NCBI GenBank assembly: GCA_964652075.1
Contig: CAZYZQ010000017.1
Span: 1-25,625, forward strand
Direction of reading: 5' to 3'
DNA length: 25,625 bases
Source of the DNA: CAZYZQ01 sp964652075
GTDB lineage: Bacteria > Bacillota > Clostridia > Oscillospirales > Oscillospiraceae
Positions 16,242 through 22,818 of this stretch are shown piece by piece. A program made the translations under genes and the position numbers. The first letter of the stretch is position 1; the number at the start of each line of letters is the position of its first letter. Below the pieces are notes generated by a model. The model was not told the DNA's origin, made no database searches, and saw only the letters and a list, made by a program, of their open reading frames with translations.

Positions 16242-16788
16242 GGCGGTTCACCAACAGGATCGCCAGCACAATCTTACAGGCGTCGGGGAGCAGGAAGGGG
16301 AGAACGCACCAGCCCAGCACCGTCCCCAGCGCAACCGCGCCGTTGGCGCTCGTGTACACGGCGAGGAACCAGACGGTGCCGAAGGCATAGCACGCGGCAA
16401 TGCCGAGCACCATGCCCACAGCCAGCGCCCAGACGCGCCGGCCGAAAAAGTGGACGAACAGTCCGACAATCACGGCTGTCAAGAGAAAGCCGATCAGAAA
16501 GCCGCCCGTTGTGCCGAGCAGGATGCCGACGCCGCTGGTGAAGCCCGCGAAGACCGGTACGCCCACAAGGCCGAGGATCAGATAGACACAGACCGCCGCC
16601 AGCCCGCATTGCAGGCCCAGAAGGCCTGTGACCAGACAGATGCCGAAGGTCTGCAGCGTGACGGGCACCTCTCCGACCGGGATGCTGATCCACGAGCAGA
16701 CGGCGATCAGCGCCGCCGCCATGGCGATATAGGACAGCTGCCGCACGGAGAAGAGGGGCTTTTTGGCGGATTGTTTTACAGTTTCCAT
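16219..16788 (-). CDS. bioY: Biotin transporter substrate-binding subunit BioY
   Basis: This is the S-component of an ECF-type biotin importer, an integral membrane protein of 189 residues (normal length). About six hydrophobic helices are visible. The conserved stretch VPVTLQTFGICLVTGLLG, then GVPVFAGFTSGVGILLGTTGG and IGFLL, and the late LPFLLPDACKIVLAILL, are typical BioY signatures. Energising ECF subunits (EcfT, EcfA) are not nearby, so it probably shares a central module encoded elsewhere. The ATG at 16788 has only a weak GGGAT upstream. The promoter lies within 65 bases and overlaps a BirA operator. It is translationally coupled to DUF1284 downstream. Confidence 0.96.
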   Translation of the reverse strand: METVKQSAKKPLFSVRQLSYIAMAAALIAVCSWISIPVGEVPVTLQTFGICLVTGLLGLQCGLAAVCVYLILGLVGVPVFAGFTSGVGILLGTTGGFLIGFLLTAVIVGLFVHFFGRRVWALAVGMVLGIAACYAFGTVWFLAVYTSANGAVALGTVLGWCVLPFLLPDACKIVLAILLVNRLGKVIKL

Positions 16789-16821
16789 GAAAAATCATCC
16801 CGTTTCCGAAATTCTGGAAAC

Positions 16822-16851
16822 AGTATACCTGATGGGAACGCGAATTGTCAA
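16822..16851 (-). promoter_or_regulatory. bioY: SigA promoter of bioY
   Basis: On the - strand, a perfect -35 TTGACA (16851-16846) and TATACT (16827-16822) are 18 bases apart. The -35 hexamer lies inside the left half-site of the BirA operator. The short leader that follows contains a 6-bp inverted repeat (16802-16807 and 16816-16821). Confidence 0.8.
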
Positions 16852-16877
16852 CTGAAAATCTCACAATGGTTTACAAT
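16844..16877. promoter_or_regulatory. BirA operator (biotin-responsive) over the bioY promoter
   Basis: Two inverted half-sites, ATTGTCAACT (16844-16853) and GGTTTACAAT (16868-16877), are separated by 14 bases. Eight of ten positions are palindromic. The pattern matches the known BirA/bio operator form (TTGTxAACC, 14-16 bases, GGTTxACAA). The site covers the bioY -35 box and touches the stop codon of the upstream yitT gene, so biotin-loaded BirA should block bioY transcription. Confidence 0.88.
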
Positions 16878-17779
16878 TATTCCGGCTCCGATTCGGTGGT
16901 TTTGCCGAGGATCAGCGGGTGGAAGCCCTCGCCGTGTACCTCTGTGGAGTCCAGAACAATGATGAAGGCCTGCGGGTCGGCCTGCCGGACGGCGTGCTCA
17001 ACGAGGTACATCTCCTTGGACGCGCACGCGCACATGACGACCTCGCGCGGCTCGCCCCGGTATGCGCCGCGCGCGGGGAAGATCGTACACCCGCGGTCGA
17101 CTGTCTGCGCAATGGCGTCGCAGACGGCTTTGCTGCGATCTGTGACGATCATGGTCATCTTCCCCGCGTTCAGGCCGAACAGGGCGCGGTCGATGAGCTT
17201 CGCGGTCAGAAATTCCAATACGAGCACGTAGATCGCGCCGTCGATATCCGGGAAGAAGCATTCACTCGCCGCGATAATGACAATGCTGCAAAGCATGGTC
17301 AGCGAGCCGACGGATTTGTGCGGCCAGCGCGTGCGCAGCGCCATCACAATGAAGTCCGTGCCGCCGGTCGAGGCGTTCTGCAAAAAGATCAGCGCATAGC
17401 CCGCGCCGCAGAGCACGCCGGTGGCGAGCGCGGCCAGCATCCGCTCGCCGGTGTAGACCGGCAGGAAAACCGCCACATAGTCTGTCAGGACGGATGAGGC
17501 GACGATGCAGAACACTGAGTGCAGCAGAAATTCCCGCCCCAAAAGCCGCCAGCAGAGAATCGCCAGCGGGATATTCAGCACAAACTGCGCAAGTCCCACC
17601 GGCGCGCCGAGCAGGCGGTTTAACAGAATGGCAATGCCGGAGAAGCCGACCATGGGAAACTGCGCCGGGATGGCGAAGCAGTCCCAGCCGATGGCCAGCA
17701 GCATGGAGCCCGCCAGCTCAAACAGGAGCTTGCGCACCTGCCGCATCGGCCCCTGGATCGTATGAGAAGTGAGCAGCAT
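16877..17779 (-). CDS. YitT family membrane protein (DUF161/DUF2179)
   Basis: This 300-residue protein has a membrane half with about five hydrophobic segments (from LLFELAGSMLLAIGWDCFAI on) and a soluble C-terminal DUF2179 domain starting near residue 205 (GKMTMIVTDRSKAVCDAI) with ITxxxGRG-like logic seen as TVDRGCTIFPARGAY. The QNASTGGTDFIVMAL stretch is characteristic of YitT proteins. Its function is unknown; transport or sensing has been proposed. The start ATG at 17779 follows GGGAGG at seven bases; upstream in-frame starts lack a ribosome site. It has its own promoter at 17863-17891 and a terminator-like hairpin in its leader. Its stop codon abuts the BirA operator. Confidence 0.9.
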   Translation of the reverse strand: MLLTSHTIQGPMRQVRKLLFELAGSMLLAIGWDCFAIPAQFPMVGFSGIAILLNRLLGAPVGLAQFVLNIPLAILCWRLLGREFLLHSVFCIVASSVLTDYVAVFLPVYTGERMLAALATGVLCGAGYALIFLQNASTGGTDFIVMALRTRWPHKSVGSLTMLCSIVIIAASECFFPDIDGAIYVLVLEFLTAKLIDRALFGLNAGKMTMIVTDRSKAVCDAIAQTVDRGCTIFPARGAYRGEPREVVMCACASKEMYLVEHAVRQADPQAFIIVLDSTEVHGEGFHPLILGKTTESEPE

Positions 17780-17810
17780 AACAAGACCTCCCTGAAACCT
17801 TGACATGAAA

Positions 17811-17854
17811 AGAAAAGAGCATCTGCGTTTCAATTATGATACGCAGATGCTCTT
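17811..17854 (-). terminator. Terminator-like hairpin in the leader between the yitT promoter and gene
   Basis: A perfect 14-bp inverted repeat (17841-17854 and 17815-17828) with a 12-base loop is followed on the - strand by TTCTTTTC. It looks like an intrinsic terminator for the upstream dtxR-type gene. However, it starts only a few bases downstream of the yitT transcription start, so it may also attenuate yitT or protect the 5' end of its mRNA. Confidence 0.75.
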
Positions 17855-17862
17855 CATATGTT

Positions 17863-17891
17863 ACTATAGCAAGATTTACAGAAAAAGTCAA
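17863..17891 (-). promoter_or_regulatory. SigA promoter upstream of yitT
   Basis: On the - strand, TTGACT (17891-17886) and TATAGT (17868-17863) are 17 bases apart. The -35 box contains the TGA stop codon of the dtxR-type gene. Transcription should start near 17856, right at the leader hairpin. Confidence 0.75.
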
Positions 17892-18268
17892 TCCTTGCCT
17901 TCACGCCCGGCCTGGATGTGCGCCTTCAGGCGCTCGAACGTCTCGTCGGACAGGTCGTGCTCGAGCTTGCACGCGTCCTCGGCGGCGGTTTCGGGGTTGA
18001 CGCCGATGGAGGTAAGCCAGCTGGTCAGCGCCTGGTGGCGCTCATAGATCCGGCTGGCGATGGCCAGGCCGGACGGCGTCAGGTGCAGCCAGCCGTCCGA
18101 ATCCATCGTCACATAGCCGCCCTCGCGCAGCAGCCCCATGGCGTGGCTGACACTGGGCTTGGAGAAGTTCAGCTTGCGCACAACATCGATGGAGCGGCAG
18201 ACGCCCTTCTCCTCCGTAATCATCAAAATGGCTTCCAGATAATTCTCTGCGGATTCCAGAATCTTCAT
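17888..18268 (-). CDS. DtxR/MntR-family metal-dependent transcriptional regulator
   Basis: This 126-residue protein has the winged helix-turn-helix of the DtxR family at its N terminus (MKILESAENYLEAILMITEE, then SIDVVRKLNFSKPSVSHAMG as the recognition part). The metal-binding and dimerisation region follows (HQALTSWLTSIGVNPETAAED, ACKLEHDLSDETFERL), where His, Glu, Cys and Asp side chains offer the usual ligands. It lacks the third SH3-like domain, as in short MntR-like members. Manganese or iron is the likely effector, but the metal cannot be decided. The start ATG at 18268 has AGGAGG six bases upstream. It has its own promoter containing an inverted repeat that could be an autoregulatory operator. 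No metal transporter is adjacent. Confidence 0.92.
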   Translation of the reverse strand: MKILESAENYLEAILMITEEKGVCRSIDVVRKLNFSKPSVSHAMGLLREGGYVTMDSDGWLHLTPSGLAIASRIYERHQALTSWLTSIGVNPETAAEDACKLEHDLSDETFERLKAHIQAGREGKD

Positions 18269-18289
18269 GCTGCACCTCCTGTGCAAAAC

Positions 18290-18328
18290 TTATAATCCTA
18301 TCATAACAGATGCCGGCGGGAAAGTCAA
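18290..18328 (-). promoter_or_regulatory. Promoter of the dtxR-type gene with overlapping inverted repeat
   Basis: On the - strand, TTGACT (18328-18323) and TATGAT (18305-18300) are 17 bases apart. An imperfect inverted repeat, TTATGAT-AGG-ATTATAA (18306-18290, six of seven pairs), covers the -10 box and is a candidate operator for the regulator itself. The -35 box overlaps the stop codon of the cysteine desulfurase gene. Confidence 0.7.
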
Positions 18329-19458
18329 ATTGCCAGCGCGCGCAGCGCCGAGACGGCGGCGTCAACGTCGCCCTGCGTCGTGTAGCGGGAAAAGCTCAGG
18401 CGTACCGCGCCCTGCCGCAGCGTTCCGAACGCCTTGTGCGCCAGCGGCGCGCAGTGCAGCCCGGCGCGGGTCAGGATGCCATACTCCTGCTCCAGCGCGT
18501 CCGCGACGCGGCTGGAGTCCAGCTCGCCGAGATTCAGCGCGAACACCGGCGCGCGCCGGGAGAAGTCCGAAAAATCGCCGTAAAGCCGCAGCCCCGGGAT
18601 CTGCCGCGCGTTTTCAAAAAAGCGCTGGGCAAGCGCCTGCTCCTGCGCGGCCAGCGCGGCCTGCCCGTCGCGGGCCAGCACGTCCAGCGCGGCGGAGAGC
18701 GCGGCGATGCCGGGGACGTTCAGCGTCCCGGCCTCGAGCCGCGCAGGCATTTCGTCCGGATGTTTGGGGCTGGCGCTGAAAATGCCGCTGCCGCCGGTTT
18801 TCCACGGCGCAATCTGCACGCCCTCCCGGACGGCCAGCACGCCTAGCCCCTGAATACCGCACAGGCCCTTGTGCGCGGAGAAGCACACGGCGTCGATGCC
18901 CCAGCCCATGTCGAGGGGCAGGAGCCCCGCCGATTGGCTGGCGTCCACCACCAGCCGCGCGCCGGTCCTTCGCGCAATGGCCGCGACGGCGCGGATATCC
19001 AGCGCGTTGCCGCAGAGGTTGGACGCATGGGTGCAGACGATCCCGTCCGCGCCGCGCGCCGCCGCAGCCAGCGCATCCAGATCGACGCGCCCGCGCCCGT
19101 CCGCCGGGATGATCTCCAATTTCAGCCCCCGCGCGGCCAGCGCATAGAGCGGGCGCAGAACAGAGTTGTGCTCCAGCGCGGTGGTGACGACGCGCATTCC
19201 GGACCGGAACAGGCCGGAGATTGCGCCGTTCAGGCTCTCCGTCGCGCCGGAGGTGAAGACAACCTGCTTCGCGCCGCCCGGCGTGGACAGCAGCTGCGCG
19301 ACCTGCTCCCGGCAGTGATAGACGCAGCGCGCCGCCGCCAAGGAGGCCGCGTGCCCGCCACGCCCGGGGTTGCCGAGCGAGGTCATCGCGCGCATGGCCG
19401 CTTCCAGCACCTCGGGCGGCTTTTGCAGCGTGGTGGCCGCGTTGTCCAGATAGATCAC
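18325..19458 (-). CDS. Class V aminotransferase-fold cysteine desulfurase of the selenium cluster (SufS-like, TIGR01977 type)
   Basis: This 377-residue PLP enzyme would release sulfur from cysteine, or selenium from selenocysteine. The start is GTG at 19458, overlapping the yedF stop (GTGA), and gives the classic beginning VIYLDNAATTLQKPPEV. The PLP lysine is Lys197 in FSAHKGLCGIQG, with the SGATESLNGAI, ALEHNSV (His97) and VVDASQSAG (Asp172) motifs. The sulfur-accepting residue is Cys336 in RAGLHCAPLAHKA. A longer open frame to 19752 shadows yedF and is rejected. Members of this subfamily are known to sit next to selD, yedF and DUF3343 genes in anaerobes, so selenium delivery rather than general Fe-S assembly is the likely role. 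The selenium link is inferred from context. Confidence 0.9.
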   Translation of the reverse strand: MIYLDNAATTLQKPPEVLEAAMRAMTSLGNPGRGGHAASLAAARCVYHCREQVAQLLSTPGGAKQVVFTSGATESLNGAISGLFRSGMRVVTTALEHNSVLRPLYALAARGLKLEIIPADGRGRVDLDALAAAARGADGIVCTHASNLCGNALDIRAVAAIARRTGARLVVDASQSAGLLPLDMGWGIDAVCFSAHKGLCGIQGLGVLAVREGVQIAPWKTGGSGIFSASPKHPDEMPARLEAGTLNVPGIAALSAALDVLARDGQAALAAQEQALAQRFFENARQIPGLRLYGDFSDFSRRAPVFALNLGELDSSRVADALEQEYGILTRAGLHCAPLAHKAFGTLRQGAVRLSFSRYTTQGDVDAAVSALRALAI

Positions 19459-20057
19459 GGGCGGATGACCTTCGCCGCCGCCATCTGGCGCGCGACAATC
19501 TCGTACATATTGGTCACAGCGCCGATGGCCAGCTGCTCCGTCAGGCCGTAGTGGTTCAGGCAGGTGCCGCAGGTCAGGATCTCCACGCCCGCGTCCGCGA
19601 GCGTCTGCAGATCCTCCAGACACGGGCTGCCCTGACAGGTCAGGCGCGCCCCGCCGTTGTAGAACAGGACGGTGCCCGGCAGCACGTCCTGCTTCGTCAG
19701 CGCGAACAGGAAGCTGCGCATGAGAAGCGAACCGAGCGTGTCGTCGCCGCATCCCATGCAGTCGCTGCCCACCGCCACGACAATGCTGCCGCAGCTGGGG
19801 CAGGGGGCGGCGGGCTGCTCCGCCGGCGCCGGCGAGGGCGCGCCGGTGACGGTCAGCAGAACGGCGAATCCGCCGGGGCGGGTCTCCACCGCCGCTTCGA
19901 GGCCCTTCTGCGCAGCGAGCTTCTGCAAATTCTGCACGGCGATCTCATTGTCTACGAGCACCTCCACGGTATCCGGCCCGGTCAGCGCCTCGACGGCCTG
20001 TTTTGCCTCAATGACCGGCAGCGGGCAGGCCTTGCCCATTGCATTGACTTGAATCAT
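19455..20057 (-). CDS. yedF: Selenium metabolism protein YedF (TusA-like plus DsrE-like domains)
   Basis: This 200-residue two-domain protein has an N-terminal TusA/SirA-like domain with the CPLP motif at Cys11 (MGKACPLPVIEAKQAV), the usual sulfur- or selenium-carrying cysteine. A short Pro/Ala linker with CPSCGSIVV and GCGDDTLGS follows. The C-terminal DsrE-like domain has SFLFALTKQDVLPGTVLFYN and ILTCGTCLNHYGL, whose cysteines are typical of the selenium-linked YedF group. It starts four bases after the selD stop, with TGGAGGAA as ribosome site, and overlaps the cysteine desulfurase by four bases. It probably carries persulfide or selenide between the desulfurase and SelD. The exact chemistry in this group is not settled. 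Confidence 0.92.
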   Translation of the reverse strand: MIQVNAMGKACPLPVIEAKQAVEALTGPDTVEVLVDNEIAVQNLQKLAAQKGLEAAVETRPGGFAVLLTVTGAPSPAPAEQPAAPCPSCGSIVVAVGSDCMGCGDDTLGSLLMRSFLFALTKQDVLPGTVLFYNGGARLTCQGSPCLEDLQTLADAGVEILTCGTCLNHYGLTEQLAIGAVTNMYEIVARQMAAAKVIRP

Positions 20058-20061
20058 TTCT

Positions 20062-21081
20062 TCATTCCTCCACTAAAATGTTCGTTGTGTTTTCTGTTAC
20101 CGTTCCGACGTTCCCGCAGGGCATCCCGAGCGATTGCAGCGCCGCCAGCGCCGCGTCCGCGTCCGCCGGGGCGACGGCAAAGAGCAGGCCGCCGCTTGTC
20201 TGCGGGTCGAAGAGCAGCTCCTCAGCCTCGAACGGGACGCCGGAAAACTGCACCCGCGCGCCCACGTGGTTCCGGTTGCGCTGCGCCGCCGCCGTGAGAT
20301 AGAACTCCCGCGCGTAGTCCAGCGCCGCGTCGATGCGCGGGATGGCGGAGAAGTGCAGATGCGCGCCGTGCGTCGGCCCCAGCATCTCGCACAGATGGCC
20401 CAAAAGACCAAAGCCTGTGACGTCCGTGCAGCCGTGAACCGCAAACGGCTGCATCGCCTCGCAGGCATAGCGGTTGAGCGTTGTCATGCTGGCAACCGCC
20501 TGCGCCATCGCGTCCTCCGACGCGGCCTTCAGCCGGTTCGCGCAGCACACAAGCCCCACGCCGAGGGGCTTTGAGAGCAGCAGCGCATCGCCGGGGCGCG
20601 CGCCGCAGTTTTCCAGCACGCGGCGCGGGTCGATCAGACCTGTGACGGACAGGCCGTACTTGACCTCCGTGTCGGCAATCGAGTGCCCGCCGGCCAGCAC
20701 GCCGCCGGCCTCCGCGACCTTCTCCGCGCCGCCCTGCAAAATCTTCCCGAGGATGTTCAGATCCCACTTCTCGGGGAAACAGACGATGTTCAGCGCCGTC
20801 TTGACCGTCCCGCCCATCGCCCAGATATCGCTCAGCGCGTTCGCGGCGGCGATCTGGCCGAAGGTGTAGGGATCGTCCACCATCGGCGGGAAGAAGTCCA
20901 GCGTCTGTACCATGGCCAGATCCTCCGTCAGACGGTAGACCGCCGCGTCGTCCGCGTGGTCGAAGCCGACCAGAAGATTGGGGTCCTGCGTGCGCGGCAG
21001 CAGGTTCAGAACCCGGTCCAGTACGCCGGGGCCGAGCTTGGCGGTACAGCCGCCGCCCCGGCAGAATACGATTTCCTCCAT
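20062..21081 (-). CDS. selD: Selenide, water dikinase (selenophosphate synthetase)
   Basis: SelD makes selenophosphate from selenide and ATP. This one has 339 residues. The catalytic pair is Cys12 and Lys15 in CRGGGCTAK, equivalent to Cys17 and Lys20 of the E. coli enzyme, so it is a cysteine and not a selenocysteine form. Other landmarks are GFDHADDAAVYRL, the family hallmark PPMVDDPYTFGQIAAANALS with DIWAMGG, VLAGGHSIADTEVKYGLSV, DVTGFGLLGHL and LFDPQTSGGLLFAV. The start ATG at 21081 follows GGAGG and lies one base after the DUF3343 stop, so the two are coupled. No selA, selB or selC is in the window; the enzyme may serve selenocysteine, selenouridine or the labile selenium cofactor of molybdenum hydroxylases. 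Confidence 0.97.
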   Translation of the reverse strand: MEEIVFCRGGGCTAKLGPGVLDRVLNLLPRTQDPNLLVGFDHADDAAVYRLTEDLAMVQTLDFFPPMVDDPYTFGQIAAANALSDIWAMGGTVKTALNIVCFPEKWDLNILGKILQGGAEKVAEAGGVLAGGHSIADTEVKYGLSVTGLIDPRRVLENCGARPGDALLLSKPLGVGLVCCANRLKAASEDAMAQAVASMTTLNRYACEAMQPFAVHGCTDVTGFGLLGHLCEMLGPTHGAHLHFSAIPRIDAALDYAREFYLTAAAQRNRNHVGARVQFSGVPFEAEELLFDPQTSGGLLFAVAPADADAALAALQSLGMPCGNVGTVTENTTNILVEE

Positions 21082-21082
21082 C

Positions 21083-21313
21083 TTAGACCTCCAACAGGAA
21101 TTCGCCCTCGGGGGGCAGGCAGGCGAGCACGGCGGCGATCTCCGCCCGCGCCTCCGGCGGCGCCATCCAGCACAGCCCGCAGCTGGCCGTGATGGCCACC
21201 GGCGTCGGCGCCAGCCGCCCGGGAAGCTGCGCGGCATGGCAGAGCTGCTCAGCGCGCATGGCGTCGGTTGTGGTCGCCAGTGTGAAGATCACGCGGGCCT
21301 GTGTACGCAGCAT
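21083..21313 (-). CDS. DUF3343 putative Se/S carrier-like protein
   Basis: This small 76-residue protein matches DUF3343, which is usually encoded beside selD, yedF and the desulfurase. It opens with RVIFTLATTTDAMRAEQL (an alpha/beta strand-helix unit). Its conserved cysteines are in ITASCGLCWMAPPEAR, where a CxxC pair could carry sulfur or selenium. The start ATG at 21313 has GGGAGG seven bases upstream. It is the first gene of the selenium operon, with a promoter directly upstream, and its last codons contain the selD ribosome site. The function is proposed from gene neighbourhood, not demonstrated here. Confidence 0.88.
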   Translation of the reverse strand: MLRTQARVIFTLATTTDAMRAEQLCHAAQLPGRLAPTPVAITASCGLCWMAPPEARAEIAAVLACLPPEGEFLLEV

Positions 21314-21340
21314 CCTGCCGCCTCCCTTGCCGTTTTCTCT

Positions 21341-21369
21341 ATTATAGTATAAAACCCCCGTCCTGCAAA
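21341..21369 (-). promoter_or_regulatory. Promoter of the selenium operon
   Basis: On the - strand, a perfect TATAAT (21346-21341) is preceded after 17 bases by the weaker TTTGCA (21369-21364), about 28 bases before the DUF3343 start codon. It is divergent from the fprA promoter. Confidence 0.6.
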
Positions 21370-21389
21370 GGAAAAATTGTAAAAACCTA

Positions 21390-21418
21390 TTGTCGAAATG
21401 GCATACGAACGCTATAAT
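21390..21418 (+). promoter_or_regulatory. SigA promoter of the flavodiiron gene
   Basis: TTGTCG (21390-21395) and a perfect TATAAT (21413-21418) are separated by 17 bases, 29 bases before the ATG at 21448. Confidence 0.75.
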
Positions 21419-21447
21419 TAAGAAAAAACCCAGAAAGGGGAACCTTC

Positions 21448-22762
21448 ATGGAAACCGTAACAGACTCTATCTTCTACGTCGGCGCAAATGACCATGACGT
21501 CGACCTGTTTGAGGGACAGTATGTTGTCCCGAACGGCATGGCCTACAACTCCTACGTGATTGTTGACGAGAAAATTGCCGTCATGGACACCATCGATCAG
21601 CATAAAACAGCAGAGTGGCTGGAGAAGGTTGCAGCGGTGCTGAACGGCCGCAAGCCGGACTATCTGGTCATTCAGCACATGGAGCCGGATCACTCCGCCT
21701 CCGCCGCCGCGTTCCTCGCGGCCTACCCGGAGACGACCGTGGTCGGCAACGCCAAGACCTTCCCGATGCTGCGCCAGTTCTTCCCGGGCCTTGTGCTGGA
21801 CAACACGCTGACCGTCAAGGAGGGCGACACGCTGCCGCTCGGCAGCCACACCCTTCAGTTCGTCTTTGCGCCGATGGTGCACTGGCCGGAGGTCATGATG
21901 AGCTATGAGCTTTCCGAGAAGATCCTCTTCTCNNNNNNNNNNCGCCGATGGCTTTGGAAAATTCGGCGCGCTGGATGTGGAGGAGGACTGGGCCTGCGAG
22001 GCGCGGCGCTACTACTTCGGCATTGTCGGCAAGTATGGGATGCAGGTGCAGAATGTGCTGAAAAAGGCGGCCGGGCTGGAGATTTCCACCATCTGCCCGC
22101 TCCACGGCCCGGTGCTGAAGGAGAACCTCAGCTACTATCTCGACCTGTACAACACCTGGTCGTCCTACCAGCCCGAGACGAAGGGCGTCTTTATCGCCTA
22201 TACCTCCGTCTACGGCCACACAAAGGCGGCGGCGGAGCTGCTGCGCGACAAGCTGGTTGAGGCGGGCGTGCCGAAGGTCAGCATCGCGGATCTTGCGCGC
22301 GATGACATGGCCGAGGCCGTCGAGGACGCGTTCCGCTATGAAAAGCTCGTCCTCGCGACAACGACCTACAACGCTTCGATTTTCCCGTTTATGCGTACAT
22401 TCATCGACCATCTGACCGAGCGCAACTACCAGAACCGCACGGTTGCGCTGATTGAAAACGGCACGTGGGCGCCCACGGCGAAAAAGGTCATGACAGAGAT
22501 GCTTTCCGGCTGCAAGAACCTGACCATCGCCGAGCCGGAGATCACGATCCGCTCCGCCTTGACGCCTGAGAACGAGGCGCAGATCGAGCAGCTTGCCAAG
22601 GCGCTCGCCGGCAGCTACCAGACCGCGCCGGCCGGTACGGCGGGCGGGCAGAAGAAGTTCGTCTGCTCCGTTTGCGGCTATGTCTACGAGGGCGACGAGC
22701 TGCCCGTCGGCTTCACCTGCCCCCTCTGCGGCCTCGGCCCGGAGGCCTTTGAGGAGCAGTAA
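21448..22762 (+). CDS. Flavodiiron protein (FprA-type) fused to C-terminal rubredoxin domain; contains a 10-N assembly gap
   Basis: This soluble enzyme reduces O2 or NO in anaerobes. The N-terminal MBL-fold diiron domain has HxExDH (His77, Glu79, Asp81, His82 in HMEPDHSAS), His145 in MVHWPE, the bridging Asp164 in FSADGFGKFG and His216 in CPLHGPV. A flavodoxin domain follows from residue 242 (GVFIAYTSVYGHTKAAAELL, FMN site). The C terminus (residues 399-434) is a short rubredoxin with CSVCG and CPLCG, which feeds electrons to FMN. Ten Ns at 21933-21942 shift the reading frame. Deleting them all gives TTC TCC GCC GAT, that is FSAD, exactly the family motif, so the protein is probably an intact 434 residues. 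The ATG has AAAGGGG upstream and its own promoter. Confidence 0.95.
21933..21942. other. Run of ten N (assembly gap, probably zero-length)
   Basis: Ten undetermined bases interrupt the flavodiiron gene. The flanks join in frame and restore a conserved motif when all ten are removed, so no bases appear to be missing. Confidence 0.9.
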
Positions 22763-22763
22763 G

Positions 22764-22802
22764 CAAAAAGCGCAACCACCGGCTTTTGGCCGGTGGTTGC
22801 GC
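22764..22802 (-). terminator. Terminator between convergent apbE and flavodiiron genes
   Basis: A perfect 14-bp stem (22770-22783 and 22789-22802) has a five-base loop. On the - strand it is followed by TTTTTGC, so it is a good terminator for the ApbE gene. On the + strand there is no U tract, so it can only weakly stop the flavodiiron transcript. Confidence 0.8.
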
Positions 22803-22818
22803 CTTGCAATAGCATGGA

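Noticed and set aside
16802..16821. Inverted repeat GTTTCC...GGAAAC in the bioY leader as a possible riboswitch
   Set aside because: Only six pairs with an 8-base loop; too small for a known riboswitch, and control is explained by the BirA operator.
19459..19752. N-terminal extension of the cysteine desulfurase frame
   Set aside because: It shadows yedF in another frame; the family's typical beginning (IYLDNAATT) starts at the GTG overlapping the yedF stop.
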